The notes under the pieces are model-generated. The model was given only the letters and a program-made list of their open reading frames with translations. It was not told where the DNA came from and did no database searches. A program made the translations under genes and the position numbers. DNA of 34,946 bases from Mycobacterium sp. 1165178.9 (GTDB taxonomy: Bacteria > Actinomycetota > Actinomycetes > Mycobacteriales > Mycobacteriaceae): NCBI RefSeq assembly GCF_001673555.1, contig NZ_LZMB01000383.1, positions 1 to 34,946 of the forward strand, in the 5' to 3' direction. Each line of letters begins with the position of its first letter. Position 1 is the first letter of the stretch. Positions 17,212 to 26,786 of this stretch are shown one piece after another.

Positions 17212-18741
17212 CTAGAGGTGCAGGGCCTGCGCTGTCGCCGTAGCCACCGCACCTCGCAGATCCGAGATCGGTGTACTGCCTCGCACCTGGATTGCGTTCG
17301 TCAGCAGTACTACGTAGGTATCTGAGCGTGGATCTAGCCAAAACGAGGTTCCGGTAAAGCCGGTATGGCCAAAGCTACCGATCGGAAAGACCATGCCTCG
17401 CGGCGAGGAAAGCCAGGTATCAATATCCCAGCCGAAACCGCGCAGGTTTTGTCCATTGATCGCCGGATAGTGCGGCGCGAGTAGCGGATACGCTCTGTTT
17501 GGTGTCTTAGCGATGGCCGCTCGAGTTGCATTATTCGCTGCTTGGATTTGCTCGGCTGTGTGGCCCGGTTGCTGGGGGGTCGTCATCAATTGCAGAGTCG
17601 CTTGCTGCAGCGGAAAGTCGCTCGGCCGACCCGCAAGTCGATCAAGCAAGGCCTGCGCAAAGATGCCGGTGTCGGCCGCCGTCGAGAACACACCGGCATG
17701 CCCGGCCACTCCACCCATGCGGCGCGACGTCATGTCGTGCACGGTCCCCCGGAGCAGATAACCATAATCGGGGTTCTTGCTCGGGTCGGCCCTGTTTTCT
17801 TCGTCAACCGCCGTCGGTGCGATGCGCGGCAACAGACTGACGTTCCAGCTGCCTGCAGCACAAGCCACCGACTCGCGCCCCGTGGGCGCCCGGGCAATCG
17901 CAGCCCCTCTTACCTGGTAGGTGCCACACGCTTTGGCTAAGGGAAGATAGCGGGTATCTGCCATGCCAAGCGGCGCAAATACGTTTTGCTGAACGTAAAA
18001 ATCCAGGGCATCGCCGGTGACGTTCTCAATCAGCGCGCCGAGCAGGATGTAGTTGATGTCGGAATAGTGGAAAACCTCACCGGGACCAGATTCCAGCGGT
18101 GTGGTGAGCGCACGATGGATGCCTTCTGTTTTATCGACTGCCTCCAGTCCCCACGGATCTTTGAGGTCTACGTCATCCTTTTCTCCAGAAGTATGCGTAA
18201 GCAACATCCGAAGCGTCACCTTTGCACGCTGTGGATCGCCTGCCGGGTTGAAGTCAGGCAAATACTTCTGGACGGGATCGTCGAACGCAACCTTGCCTTG
18301 TTCGTAAAGCTGCATGACGGCAGTCGCGGTTGCGAGGCATTTCGTCAACGACGCCATGTCGAAGATCGTGTCCTCGGTCATTGGCTCTGCAGGGGCGGGC
18401 GATCCGTCTAGCCCCTGTTCGCCTGCAAGCTTGCGCAGGCCATAAGCCCGGTGGAAGACGATCTGGCCACCGTGCCCGATCGCAACCACTGCACCCGGCA
18501 TCCGATGCGCCGCAATCGCATCATTGATCAGCGTGGAGACTGCTGCGAAGTCAACTGTGGGAGCCGCGTCCGGCGCCTGCGTTGTCCGAGCGCTTGTGGG
18601 AGCCGCATGCGGCGCCTGCGTTGCCCGTTCGCTGTCGCTTACTGCTGTGCGCGCCGCATTGCGATGTGAGCAAGCCGCAGCGAGTGCAAGCAAGACAGAT
18701 CCAACAGCAATGGCCTTTCGCGCAGATGGCTTACCGAACAT
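17212..18741 (-). CDS. Beta-lactamase-fold serine hydrolase lipoprotein (class C / PBP-like)
   Basis: A 509-residue protein with a lipoprotein signal (hydrophobic VLLALAAAC, acylated Cys24), a short imperfect tandem repeat (TQAPHAAPT / TQAPDAAPT), then a beta-lactamase/serine-hydrolase domain. The SxxK is Ser131-x-x-Lys134 (DMASLTK), the Tyr motif is HYSDINY, and the third motif is FGHTGFTG. Such proteins are esterases, D-aminopeptidases or low-affinity penicillin-binding proteins at the cell envelope. ATG 18741 is chosen for GGAG seven bases upstream and the good lipoprotein signal; ATG 18771 is 10 codons earlier. The frame stays open to 20001, but that DNA is the opposite-frame NlpC gene. 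Convergent with the M15-like gene, 24 bp apart. Confidence 0.85.
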   Translation of the reverse strand: MFGKPSARKAIAVGSVLLALAAACSHRNAARTAVSDSERATQAPHAAPTSARTTQAPDAAPTVDFAAVSTLINDAIAAHRMPGAVVAIGHGGQIVFHRAYGLRKLAGEQGLDGSPAPAEPMTEDTIFDMASLTKCLATATAVMQLYEQGKVAFDDPVQKYLPDFNPAGDPQRAKVTLRMLLTHTSGEKDDVDLKDPWGLEAVDKTEGIHRALTTPLESGPGEVFHYSDINYILLGALIENVTGDALDFYVQQNVFAPLGMADTRYLPLAKACGTYQVRGAAIARAPTGRESVACAAGSWNVSLLPRIAPTAVDEENRADPSKNPDYGYLLRGTVHDMTSRRMGGVAGHAGVFSTAADTGIFAQALLDRLAGRPSDFPLQQATLQLMTTPQQPGHTAEQIQAANNATRAAIAKTPNRAYPLLAPHYPAINGQNLRGFGWDIDTWLSSPRGMVFPIGSFGHTGFTGTSFWLDPRSDTYVVLLTNAIQVRGSTPISDLRGAVATATAQALHL

Positions 18742-19094
18742 TAACCGCTCCGGGTTTGACGCCAGCTTCATGGTTAAGACATCTACGGTCCAGGCTATGT
18801 GACCGTGGCGGTCCGCGGTCATGATCTGCCGGAAAATGGCGACTTCTACTGGAAACCCGGCATATTCCGTCGTATTGCTGGACCCTGCGCAGTGGGAGAG
18901 CGCAAATGGACTGACTACGACGGTCGCCGCCGCGCACGCAGCTGCTGGGCATAGGGCAACGGTTGATAGGGCTCTGACCCACGATGACCGCACGATAGGC
19001 AACCGCCGGGGTATGAATCCGCCATTGCAAATCCCGCCAACCGGATGGCGAAGATGGTCGCGTCGGACGATTGCCGGTAGGAGGCATTGGTCTA
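18742..19094. other. Gene-free stretch between serine hydrolase and NlpC/P60 genes
   Basis: About 350 bp with no supported gene. The plus-strand frame 18821-19159 has no ribosome site, no recognisable domain, and runs into the NlpC gene antisense. It probably carries the serine hydrolase promoter, which I could not pinpoint. Confidence 0.4.
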
Positions 19095-20159
19095 TCACCG
19101 CGACTGGTCGAGGTAGCGGCGCGCGCCCCAGTAGTCTGCGTCCAGTCGAACCGGGGTGATGCGCACTGGTGCCGTCTTGTCGAATGCCTCGATCATTTCG
19201 CCGTTCCCGGAATACATCGCCACGTGGTAGATCGCGTCGGGATTGTCGGGGTCCCTGCTGCCGTGCGAGTAGAAGAGTAGATCGCCGGGTTGCAACGCGG
19301 ATGTGTCGACCGGGCGCCCCCGGCTGTCGGCGGCTTGCGGGCCGGCATCGCGCGGCAGGGTAACGCCGTACACCTGGTAGATGGTGGAGGTGAAACCGGA
19401 GCAATCGAACCCGAAGCCGGCACGTCCGCCCCACAGGTAGGGGACGTTCACGAACCCGGCGGCGTACCGGACCAAATCCGCTCCGGTCGGATGCGGTATG
19501 TCCGTGGGCTTTTCGTAGACCGCCACCGCTCGGGCATCCAGCCACTTCGGACCGCGATCGGGGGTGGCCACCTGAACGGCCTTGTCGGTGCGGCTCAGGA
19601 CGGGAAGCCTGGTGTTTGTACTGATCTCGAGGTTCTGATCGGCGAGTCCGGACTCGCCGTATAGCCAGGTGGTGATGCCGTGATCGGCCAGCGCGAAGGG
19701 AGCCTGTTCCTTCAGCGCGCCGTAGCCCGGGTCGGTCGTCAACTGGGCCTTGGGAATCCAGCCGGGATAGCCCAGGGAGTCCTTCGGTGTCGGCTGGCCG
19801 GGGACCAGGACCTCGTCCCAGTCGCCCTGCTCCCCCACCACAAAGACGCGGTCGCCGAAGAGGGCCTGCGTGTGGTTGAGATTGTCCGCGGTAAGCGCTT
19901 CCTGCTGGGCCAGCGTCATGTCCGACAGCCAGCCGCGAATATCGACCGGATTTGTCAGGGCGGAATGGTCGACTGGACGCGGGCTCTGCGGCGTCGCCCA
20001 CACCGTGGCCACCGAAACGGCGACATAAGCGCTGCGCGCCTCCGACGATCCGGAGAGGTTGGCAGGGTCAGCGGTTACGGATACTGCCACCAGCCCCGTG
20101 GACAAGACACCGGTTGACAAAACACCGGCAAGCACTGTTCGGGTGGCCGCGACGAACAT
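19095..20159 (-). CDS. Exported NlpC/P60 peptidoglycan endopeptidase
   Basis: A 354-residue protein with an N-terminal signal sequence (containing a 15-bp tandem repeat coding VLSTG twice), an SH3-like middle region (VFVVGEQGDWDEVLVPG, LGYPGWIPKAQL) and a C-terminal NlpC/P60 domain. Catalytic residues are Cys253 (FDCSGFTSTIYQVYG) and His312 (YHVAMYSGNGEMIEA). The family cleaves D-Glu-meso-DAP bonds in stem peptides. ATG 20159 directly precedes the signal sequence; the frame upstream to 20609 passes through the tRNA terminator and is not coding. The ribosome site is weak (GGA close to the ATG). Confidence 0.88.
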   Translation of the reverse strand: MFVAATRTVLAGVLSTGVLSTGLVAVSVTADPANLSGSSEARSAYVAVSVATVWATPQSPRPVDHSALTNPVDIRGWLSDMTLAQQEALTADNLNHTQALFGDRVFVVGEQGDWDEVLVPGQPTPKDSLGYPGWIPKAQLTTDPGYGALKEQAPFALADHGITTWLYGESGLADQNLEISTNTRLPVLSRTDKAVQVATPDRGPKWLDARAVAVYEKPTDIPHPTGADLVRYAAGFVNVPYLWGGRAGFGFDCSGFTSTIYQVYGVTLPRDAGPQAADSRGRPVDTSALQPGDLLFYSHGSRDPDNPDAIYHVAMYSGNGEMIEAFDKTAPVRITPVRLDADYWGARRYLDQSR

Positions 20160-20538
20160 GTCCGTCGACGTTATCGGAGCCGTGCTGGTGTGTCCGGTCG
20201 GCGCGCTGGAACACGTCGCAGGCAAGGACGTCGATGGCGTCGGACACCCGCACCGGGGTGATTTGGGCTCGACGGCAAGCGTCGTTAGGAGACACCTTGA
20301 AGTAGTTCGACTTCTGCGCTCCTGCCCATTTCCTAAGGAGAAACTGTGCCCGCGACAGTCACCGACATCACAACCCCCCAACATTGGGTAGGACGAGGTG
20401 ACTGAGATGAGAGCCGATCGGTTGTCACAGCCGGGCAGCGCGGCATAACGGGCCGCGACCACCCCGCACACGCCACGGTGGTGCGGCGTCCGGTAATGGT
20501 GGTGGACGTCCTGTCCCCTACGGCCCCTGGCAGCAAAG
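20160..20538. other. Gene-free stretch between NlpC/P60 gene and tRNA-Ala
   Basis: No full gene is seen. One short plus-strand ORF is notable: GTG 20346 with TAAGGAG five bases upstream codes about 19 residues (VPATVTDITTPQHWVGRGD) and stops at 20405. This could be the stump of a lost gene or a leader peptide, but nothing downstream on the plus strand would be its partner. Confidence 0.35.
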
Positions 20539-20564
20539 AACCCGAGGCCATGTGGTCTCGGGTT
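20539..20564 (-). terminator. Intrinsic terminator of the tRNA-Ala transcript
   Basis: On the minus strand AACCCGAG-10nt-CTCGGGTT forms a perfect 8-bp stem, followed by CTTTG. It lies 10 bases beyond the tRNA 3' end, so tRNA-Ala is likely a single-gene transcript. Confidence 0.75.
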
Positions 20565-20573
20565 TGCTTCCGG

Positions 20574-20646
20574 TGGAGCTAAGGGGACTCGAACCCCTGA
20601 CCCCCACACTGCCAGTGTGGTGCGCTACCAGCTGCGCCATAGCCCC
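20574..20646 (-). tRNA. tRNA-Ala (anticodon GGC)
   Basis: On the minus strand a 73-nt cloverleaf runs from GGGGCTA to TAGCTCC plus discriminator A. The acceptor pairing has one G-U. The D arm is GCGCAGCTGGTAGCGC, the anticodon loop reads CTGGCAG with anticodon GGC, and the T arm is AGGGGTTCGAGTCCCCT. The CCA end is not encoded. It separates the accessory left part of the window from the core-like right part. Confidence 0.95.
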
Positions 20647-20689
20647 AAGAAGTCGTGCCCATCGAAGCTACACCACCGTTAACCGTCCT

Positions 20690-21967
20690 TCAAAGTTGCT
20701 GCTCAGGCAGGTTCGCCGTGTGCGGAGAAGGCAACGGCTCGGGTTGCGGGTCGGGCACCGTTCGGGTTTCCGGCGCCGCAACCCAGCCAACGGCGGCGAT
20801 CAGCAGAACTATCCCGCTGATGGTGAAGCCCCAGCTGTAGGTCAGCCGCTCCGCGACCCAACCGAGCGTCATCGAGCCGACGATGGCGCCCAGATCGGAC
20901 ATCATCTGCACCGCCGCCACCGGGCTGCCCGCACGCGCCTCGCTGCCCAGAATGTCGGCGACCGCGGCCTGCATCGGCGACATGTAGATCCCCGTCACCG
21001 CACCGACCACAATCGCGGCCGCCACAAACGCCGGCAACGACGACGCCGCGCCCAAGAAGACCGTCGCCACGCCGGACAACGCCAGGCCCACGATCATCAA
21101 CGTGCGCCGTCCCATCCGGTCAGACAGGTAGCCACTGGGGATCATCGCCATCGCGTTGCCTCCGGCGAACGCCGCAAGCGCAATGCCGATGATGCCGACG
21201 CCGCGACCCATGACGTCGGTGATGAACAACGGGACCAGGGCAACGCGAAGGCCGAACGCCGACCAGCCGGTCGCGAAGTTGGCTCCCAGCGACGACCAAT
21301 AGGCGCGGGACCGCATCGCCTCTCGCATCGTCACCTTCGACCGTGTCGGCGGCCCCGGCGCGGCCAGGGTCGAATTCCGCAGGCTGAAGAACAACACCGC
21401 CGCGACGCCCAGCAGGGCGAGGCCGTACACGATGAAAGGAGCAGTCAGGCCCCATCCGGCCGCCAGGGCGCCGACGGCCGGCCCGCCCACCGCGCCCACC
21501 ATGAACGACGTGGTGAACAGGCCCGCGACCCGCCCCCGCGCATCGGGCGGGCTGATATGGATCATCAGCCCCAGCGCCGAGACGTAGAACATGGTCGACC
21601 CGATGCCGCTGATCACGCGGAAAGCCAGTAGTTGCCAGTAAGCCTGCGAAAACGCACACGCGGCGGTCGAGACCGCGACGATCAGCATGCCGCCGATGTA
21701 AATCCGCCGCTCCCCAAGCCGCTGGACCAGCTGGCCGCTGATCGGCGCAAAACACAGCCGGCTCAACGAAAAGACGGTGACCAAAAAAGTCACCGCCTTG
21801 ATGCTGACCCCGAAGCTGCGGGCGAAGGATGGCAGCGCAGGCGAAATGACCCCGTAGCCCAGCGCGACCATGATGTTTGCCCAGCTCAGAATCCAGACTT
21901 CGCGCGGCAGGCGGCTAGAACGGAGCGCGCGCCCCTCCGTGCGGGCAAGCCGGAGGGAGATGGTCAC
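20690..21967 (-). CDS. MFS transporter (drug/metabolite efflux type)
   Basis: A 425-residue, 12-helix major facilitator. It shows the loop 2-3 signature [16 protein letters not shown], the motif C-like [16 protein letters not shown] of antiporters, and the repeat loop [13 protein letters not shown] between helices 8 and 9. Substrate unknown; the arrangement suggests proton-driven efflux. The GTG start at 21967 overlaps the phosphoglucomutase stop as GTGA, so it is translationally coupled. The C-terminus is a proline-rich cytosolic tail. Confidence 0.88.
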   Translation of the reverse strand: MTISLRLARTEGRALRSSRLPREVWILSWANIMVALGYGVISPALPSFARSFGVSIKAVTFLVTVFSLSRLCFAPISGQLVQRLGERRIYIGGMLIVAVSTAACAFSQAYWQLLAFRVISGIGSTMFYVSALGLMIHISPPDARGRVAGLFTTSFMVGAVGGPAVGALAAGWGLTAPFIVYGLALLGVAAVLFFSLRNSTLAAPGPPTRSKVTMREAMRSRAYWSSLGANFATGWSAFGLRVALVPLFITDVMGRGVGIIGIALAAFAGGNAMAMIPSGYLSDRMGRRTLMIVGLALSGVATVFLGAASSLPAFVAAAIVVGAVTGIYMSPMQAAVADILGSEARAGSPVAAVQMMSDLGAIVGSMTLGWVAERLTYSWGFTISGIVLLIAAVGWVAAPETRTVPDPQPEPLPSPHTANLPEQQL

Positions 21968-23595
21968 CCAATGACTGTATTAACTACCTCGCGCGCGGTT
22001 TCCTGCACCTCCGCCAAGTGCTCAGGCCCGATGAACGATTCCGCGTAAATCTTGTACACGTCCTCGGTGCCCGACGGGCGCGCGGCGAACCACGCATTGG
22101 CCGTCGTCACCTTCAAGCCGCCCAGCGAGGCGCCGTTGCCCGGCGCGGCGGTCAGCTTCGCCGTGATCGGCTCCCCCGCCAATTCCGTGGCGGTCACCTG
22201 ATCGGCGGACAGCTTCGCCAGCCGGGCCTTCTGGTCGCGGTCGGCAGGCGCGTCGACCCGCGCATAGAACGGCGTGCCGTATTCGGCGGTCAGCCGCTCA
22301 TAGCGCTGGGACGGACTGAGTCCAGTGACCGCGAGAATCTCCGAAGCCAGCAGTGCCAGGATGATGCCGTCCTTGTCAGTGGTCCACACCGAGCCGTCGC
22401 GCCGCAGGAACGACGCCCCGGCCGACTCCTCGCCGCCGAAGCCGATGGTTCCGCCGATCAGACCGTCGACGAACCACTTGAATCCCACCGGCACCTCGAT
22501 CAGTTTGCGGCCGATGCCGGCGACCACCCGGTCGATCATCGACGAGCTGACAACGGTCTTGCCGACGGCGATACCGCCCGGCCACGACGGCCGCTCGGTG
22601 TAGAGGTATTCGATGGCCACCGCGAGGTAATGGTTCGGGTTGAGCAGCCCCCCGTCGGGCGTCACGATGCCATGGCGGTCGGAGTCGGCGTCGTTGCCGG
22701 TGGCGATCTGGTAGCGGTCGCGGTTGGCGATGAGCCCCGCCATCGCGTCCGGCGAGCTGCAATCCATCCGGATCTTGCCGTCGTGGTCGAGTGTCATGAA
22801 TCGCCAGGTCGCGTCGACGAGCGGATTCACCACGGTCAGATCCAGGCGATGCCGCTGGGCGATCTCACCCCAGTAGTCCACGCTGGCCCCTCCGAGCGGG
22901 TCGGCGCCGATGCGCACCCCGGCCTTGCGGATGGCATCGATGTCGACGACGTTGGGCAGGTCGTCGACGTAGTTGCCCAAGTAATCGTGCCGCTGCGCGG
23001 TCTGCAGCGCGCGAGCCAGCGGAATGCGTTTGACCCCCGCCCCGTCGCGCAGGATCTCGTTGGCGCGCTTGGCAATTGCGTTGGTTGCGTCGGTGTCGGC
23101 CGGGCCGCCGTTGGGCGGATTGTATTTGAAGCCGCCGTCAGGGGGCGGGTTGTGCGACGGCGTCACGACAATTCCGTCGGCCAACGCCTCGGTGCGGCCG
23201 CGGTTGTAGGACAGGATGGCGTGGCTGACCGCGGGTGTCGGCGTGTACCGATCGCGGGAGTCGATCATGGCAACAACGTCGTTGGCGGCCAGCACCTCCA
23301 GCGCAGACACCCAGGCCGGCTCGGACAGGCCGTGGGTGTCGCGGCCGATGAACAACGGGCCCGTCGTGCCGTGCGCGGCGCGGTACTCGACGATGGCCTG
23401 GGTGATCGCCAGGATGTGAGCCTCGTTGAACGCGCCATTGAGTGCTGACCCGCGGTGTCCCGACGTGCCGAAAGCGACCTGTTGCGCGACATCACCGGGG
23501 TCGGGCTGAATCGAGTAATACGCCGTCACCAGGTGGGGCAGATCGACGAGGTCTTCGGGCTGGGCCGGCTGACCGGCGCGTGGGTTGGCCACCAT
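21964..23595 (-). CDS. pgm: Phosphoglucomutase (alpha-D-glucose phosphate-specific)
   Basis: A 543-residue alpha-D-phosphohexomutase. Diagnostic sites are [16 protein letters not shown] near the N-terminus, the phosphoserine loop TPSHNP (Ser147), the metal loop DADSDRHG, and the sugar loop GGEESAG. It interconverts glucose-1-P and glucose-6-P for glycogen, trehalose and cell-wall sugar supply. The length matches mycobacterial PgmA. ATG 23595 is preferred to the TTG at 23604. It is divergent from the crcB pair (101 bp) and coupled to the MFS gene. Confidence 0.95.
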   Translation of the reverse strand: MVANPRAGQPAQPEDLVDLPHLVTAYYSIQPDPGDVAQQVAFGTSGHRGSALNGAFNEAHILAITQAIVEYRAAHGTTGPLFIGRDTHGLSEPAWVSALEVLAANDVVAMIDSRDRYTPTPAVSHAILSYNRGRTEALADGIVVTPSHNPPPDGGFKYNPPNGGPADTDATNAIAKRANEILRDGAGVKRIPLARALQTAQRHDYLGNYVDDLPNVVDIDAIRKAGVRIGADPLGGASVDYWGEIAQRHRLDLTVVNPLVDATWRFMTLDHDGKIRMDCSSPDAMAGLIANRDRYQIATGNDADSDRHGIVTPDGGLLNPNHYLAVAIEYLYTERPSWPGGIAVGKTVVSSSMIDRVVAGIGRKLIEVPVGFKWFVDGLIGGTIGFGGEESAGASFLRRDGSVWTTDKDGIILALLASEILAVTGLSPSQRYERLTAEYGTPFYARVDAPADRDQKARLAKLSADQVTATELAGEPITAKLTAAPGNGASLGGLKVTTANAWFAARPSGTEDVYKIYAESFIGPEHLAEVQETAREVVNTVIG

Positions 23596-23696
23596 GGGTA
23601 TCAATTCTGCCCGTGTTCGCGGCCCCCCGGGCTGCGCCGGTCTGGACGTCGGCCATACGCTGCGTAGCGCAGCGGCAAACGAAGGGAATCCACCCG

Positions 23697-24095
23697 GTGG
23701 CTCAACCGGACTATCGCGAATTGGCCGCGGTGTTTGCCGGTGGGGCGCTGGGCTCCGTGGCCCGTGCCGCGCTTAGCACGCTGGCCGGCGGCGACCCGGC
23801 GAGCTGGCCATGGGCCACGTTCACGGTCAACATCGTCGGAGCGTTTTTGGTGGGCTACTTCACCACCCGGCTACTGGAGCGGTTGCCGACGTCGAGCTAT
23901 CGACGGCCCCTGCTCGGCACCGGATTGTGCGGAGGCTTAACGACTTTCTCGACGATGCAGGTCGAGACGCTGAAGATGATCGAACACGGCTACTGGGGGC
24001 TGGCCGTCGGCTACACGGTCACCAGTATCGCGTTGGGTCTGTTGGCGGTGCACCTTGCCACCAAGTTGGTGCGCCGGGTCCGGGTGCGCCGGTGA
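23697..24095 (+). CDS. crcB: CrcB/Fluc fluoride channel subunit (first copy)
   Basis: A 132-residue, four-helix membrane protein with [15 protein letters not shown], the conserved Asn in [11 protein letters not shown], and [15 protein letters not shown] with the phenylalanine of the fluoride pore. The GTG start at 23697 has AAGGGA about 8 bases upstream and gives the 132-residue length I recall for Rv3069. Its TGA overlaps the start of the second subunit (GTGA). Paired CrcB proteins are thought to form a hetero-dimeric fluoride exporter. No fluoride riboswitch is recognisable in the 101-bp leader. Confidence 0.93.
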   Translation: MAQPDYRELAAVFAGGALGSVARAALSTLAGGDPASWPWATFTVNIVGAFLVGYFTTRLLERLPTSSYRRPLLGTGLCGGLTTFSTMQVETLKMIEHGYWGLAVGYTVTSIALGLLAVHLATKLVRRVRVRR

Positions 24096-24475
24096 CCGCC
24101 GCCATGGCGACAACGGCTCTGGTCTGGGTCGGCGTCGTGCTCATCGGCGGCGTCGGGTCGGTGCTGCGTTTCGTCATCGACCGCGCGGTGGCGCGCCGAG
24201 CATCGAGGCCGTTTCCGTTCGGCACTCTTGCCGTGAACATCAGCGGCGCAGCGCTTTTGGGTTTCCTCGGCGGCCTGGCGCTGAACAGGGAGGCCGCCCT
24301 GCTGGCCGGCACCGCCTTCGTCGGTGCCTACACCACGTTTTCCACTTGGATGCTCGAGACACAGCGTCTCGGCGAGGAACGCCGGCTGCGCGCCGCGCTG
24401 GCGAACATCGTGGTCAGCGTCCTGCTCGGCGAAGGGGCGGCGTTCATCGGGCAACAGATCGCACAGCAGCTGTGA
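24092..24475 (+). CDS. crcB: CrcB/Fluc fluoride channel subunit (second copy)
   Basis: A 127-residue, four-helix protein with [25 protein letters not shown] and [14 protein letters not shown]. The GTG start at 24092 overlaps the first copy's stop by 4 bases, ensuring 1:1 coupled synthesis; ATG 24104 is a less likely start. Together the two should form the dual-topology Fluc pore that removes cytosolic fluoride. It ends 10 bp from the convergent MbtK-like gene. Confidence 0.93.
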   Translation: MTAAMATTALVWVGVVLIGGVGSVLRFVIDRAVARRASRPFPFGTLAVNISGAALLGFLGGLALNREAALLAGTAFVGAYTTFSTWMLETQRLGEERRLRAALANIVVSVLLGEGAAFIGQQIAQQL

Positions 24476-24485
24476 TCCGGCGCCG

Positions 24486-25112
24486 TCAGGTGTCGCGTTG
24501 ACGCGGGATGTCGTCGGGAGTTCGGGGCAGCACATACAGCGCCATCCGCCGATTCGACATGTCATGCTCACCGAGGAACGCACAGCCGCCGCGTTCACAG
24601 AACTTGCGTGCCAACGCGTTGCGATGATCGGGATCGAACATGATGCGGCGACACCTCGGGTCGAGGGTGAAGATGCTGATCACCAAATACGGCAGCAGGT
24701 AACTGACGTGCCCGCGTTCGATGTAATCCAAATCAGCGACCGCGACATGCAGTCCCAAATCGTTGGCGTCGTGCTCGTATCGACGAGCGATGGAATCCTT
24801 TGCTGCTCTGTATAATTCGATGTATCCCCGGTCCACCCCGTCCAGGGTGGCGATGAGCGGGCGCGAGAAAGCGCCCTCCAATTGCGCCTCGAGGTAACGA
24901 TGCCACCGCGCCACCGGCCAGCTGGATTCCCATGCCTCGACCAGATGCGGCCGATTCATCCACTCCGAGACCATCTCGGCGTCGGCGTCCGGGTCCGCAA
25001 CGCGCAGACCGTACGGCTCGGGCAATTCCGGGATGGGCGGCGGCGGGACGCTGCGGATCGCCTCGGGAAGGTCGGTCAGTTCCCGCGGAAGGATGGGTTC
25101 GGCGTTATTCAT
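24486..25112 (-). CDS. MbtK-like lysine N-acyltransferase (GNAT fold)
   Basis: A 208-residue protein that closely resembles mycobactin lysine N-acyltransferase MbtK (Rv1347c) and IucB-type acyltransferases: PYGLRVADPDADAEMVSEWM, NRPHLVEAWE, then SRPLIATLDG, and a C-terminal RRIMFDPDHRNALARKFCER with CAFLGEHDMSNRRMALY. MbtK transfers a long acyl chain to the lysine side chain during siderophore synthesis. No other mycobactin genes lie here, so substrate and role remain open. ATG 25112; ribosome site weak. Confidence 0.85.
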   Translation of the reverse strand: MNNAEPILPRELTDLPEAIRSVPPPPIPELPEPYGLRVADPDADAEMVSEWMNRPHLVEAWESSWPVARWHRYLEAQLEGAFSRPLIATLDGVDRGYIELYRAAKDSIARRYEHDANDLGLHVAVADLDYIERGHVSYLLPYLVISIFTLDPRCRRIMFDPDHRNALARKFCERGGCAFLGEHDMSNRRMALYVLPRTPDDIPRQRDT

Positions 25113-25152
25113 GTCAAACGGCGAGCCTACGACGCTGTCGGTCTAAGCCGAT

Positions 25153-25509
25153 TCACCGGGGTTCGAGCAGCTTGGCCAGGACCGTCGCCTGACTGATGTC
25201 CAACTCACGGGTCGCGGTCACCAGCGTCACGGCTTTCCGTTTGGCGAGCATGCGCAGGTCTTCCAGCGCGGCACTGTCGCCCAGTTCGACCGTGTAGCGT
25301 GACGCGAATTCGTCGAACCGGTCCGGATCGTGGTGATACCACTCGCGGAGATCCTTCGACGGCGCGACGTCCTTGCACCAGATACCCACCCGCGGATCGT
25401 CTTTGCGCACTCCTCGCGGCCAGACCCGGTCGACCAGGACACGCTGCCCCTCGTCGGGGCTGACCTCGTCGTAGACCCGCGCCACCCGGACCCGCCTTTT
25501 GGCGCTCAC
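25153..25509 (-). CDS. DUF488 family protein
   Basis: A 118-residue protein with the DUF488 hallmarks RVLVDRVWPRGVRK, WCKDVAPSKDLREWYHHDP and VTLVTATRELDISQA. The GTG start at 25509. The family is small, cytosolic and of unknown function. In M. tuberculosis I recall the homologue (Rv3073c) a few genes from pgmA and crcB, which supports core synteny here. A 40-bp gap separates it from the MbtK-like gene downstream. Confidence 0.88.
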   Translation of the reverse strand: MSAKRRVRVARVYDEVSPDEGQRVLVDRVWPRGVRKDDPRVGIWCKDVAPSKDLREWYHHDPDRFDEFASRYTVELGDSAALEDLRMLAKRKAVTLVTATRELDISQATVLAKLLEPR

Positions 25510-25548
25510 ACGCCCAGGGTAGCCGCGGAAGTGGCGGCGTCACCCGGC

Positions 25549-26472
25549 TCAGTAGTGATAGGTGTCCGAGGGTGCGGGCGAGTGATCACGATCTTCCTCG
25601 TCGATGTCCAACGCCTCGATGCCGTACGCGCGGGCCAGCTCCAGGATCTTGGTGGCCCGGGCGATGCGGGGCAGATCGGAGCCGTTGCGGATCTCTCCCC
25701 CGTCACGCTCGAACTCGACGAAAAACTCTTTCGCCCAAGAGATTTCGTCGTGTGAGGGCGACAATCCCTCGTTCACGACGGCGCATTGATCCGGGGTGAG
25801 GCAGATCTTGCCCGTCATCCCGAATTCCACGGAGACGGCGGTGGCCTCGATCAGCTTCAAAGCGTTGGAGCCGATGGTGGGCCCGTCGATCGCGCTGGGC
25901 AGACTGGCCGCCTTGGCGGCGATCGTGAAACGTGAGCGGGCATATGCGAGCGTGCCGGGGTCTTCTCCGAAACCGGTGTCGCGGCGGAAGTCGCCGATGC
26001 CAAAGGCGAGCCGGAAGGTACCCTTCGTCGCGGCGATCTCGGTGATGCGCTCGAGGCCCCGGGCGGTTTCGACCAGAGCGACGATCGGCACATCGGGCAG
26101 CCGCTTCGCGGTCTCGGTCACATGGTCGACCGATTCGACCATCGCCAGCATCACCCCGCCGACCGGGGTGGTGGCCAGGGCTGCGAGGTCGTCCGCCCAC
26201 CACGGGGTGCCGAAGCCGTTGATGCGGACCCAGTCGGTATTCCCGGCGTTCAACCAGCGCACCACATTGTCGCGGGCGGCGTGCTTGTCCTTAGGCGCGA
26301 CGGCATCCTCGATGTCGAGGACGACTATGTCGGCCCGCGATTGCGCCGCGGACTGGAACCGGTCGTCGTGTGCACCATTCACCAATAGCCAACTTCGGGC
26401 CAGAACAGGGTCGATGCGGAAGCCGACGACGTCATCGGACTCTGGCGCGCTGTTGTTGACCTGCTCGTACAT
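25549..26472 (-). CDS. HpcH/HpaI aldolase / citrate lyase beta family protein (CoA-ester lyase)
   Basis: A 307-residue TIM-barrel lyase-family protein with ADIVVLDIEDAVAPKDK (metal-binding Glu/Asp), RINGFGTPW, GGVMLAMVE, VALVETARGLERI with the catalytic-type Glu, and FGIGDFRRDTG. Members cleave citramalyl-, malyl- or citryl-CoA or related substrates in a Mg-dependent way; the exact substrate is unknown. ATG 26472. A 39-bp gap to the DUF488 gene suggests a three-gene minus-strand run with the MbtK-like gene. Confidence 0.85.
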   Translation of the reverse strand: MYEQVNNSAPESDDVVGFRIDPVLARSWLLVNGAHDDRFQSAAQSRADIVVLDIEDAVAPKDKHAARDNVVRWLNAGNTDWVRINGFGTPWWADDLAALATTPVGGVMLAMVESVDHVTETAKRLPDVPIVALVETARGLERITEIAATKGTFRLAFGIGDFRRDTGFGEDPGTLAYARSRFTIAAKAASLPSAIDGPTIGSNALKLIEATAVSVEFGMTGKICLTPDQCAVVNEGLSPSHDEISWAKEFFVEFERDGGEIRNGSDLPRIARATKILELARAYGIEALDIDEEDRDHSPAPSDTYHY

Positions 26473-26632
26473 GTCAGCTGATCTGTCGCCTTCTCGTGGT
26501 TGCGGTCCTGGGCTCCTTTACCGTAGCCCGACCGGGAAAGAACTCACGCCGGACGGTCGTCTCACCTCTCGTTTCGGCGCAAAAACCCCCGGAGCCGGGA
26601 TGGCCAGCAAACGAAACAGTCACCGCCGACGA

Positions 26633-26657
26633 GTTTCCGCTCGGTTGGCGGGGGTAA
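26633..26657 (+). promoter_or_regulatory. SigF-type promoter for the WGxxGxxG gene
   Basis: GTTT (26633-26636), a 15-nt spacer, and GGGTAA (26652-26657) match the mycobacterial SigF consensus GTTT-N15-17-GGGTA(T/A/C). The start codon at 26787 would have a 5' leader of about 120 nt. The 314-bp gap 26473-26786 otherwise holds no gene. Confidence 0.6.
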
Positions 26658-26786
26658 CACACACTTCGCCACGCTACGGCCATCGGTCGTGCGTCGGATC
26701 CTGCGGAGGCTAGAGCAACCTGGTCCCGAAATGCGTCTCGGTCACCCGCCTCTGGGATCGACCGATAAAACCCACGAGGAGTAGAT

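Noticed and set aside
18742..20001. Long upstream extension of the serine hydrolase frame, which would give a 929-residue protein
   Set aside because: It is antisense-phase reading of the NlpC/P60 gene region, arginine-rich and without domains. A good lipoprotein signal and ribosome site sit at 18741.
22018..23448. 476-codon plus-strand open frame opposite phosphoglucomutase
   Set aside because: It is the complement-frame shadow typical of GC-rich coding DNA; the minus strand encodes a complete phosphoglucomutase with all active-site loops.
23605..23696. Fluoride riboswitch upstream of the crcB pair
   Set aside because: The conserved riboswitch core is not recognisable in the 101-bp leader; only a short CTGCG/CGCAG hairpin is seen.
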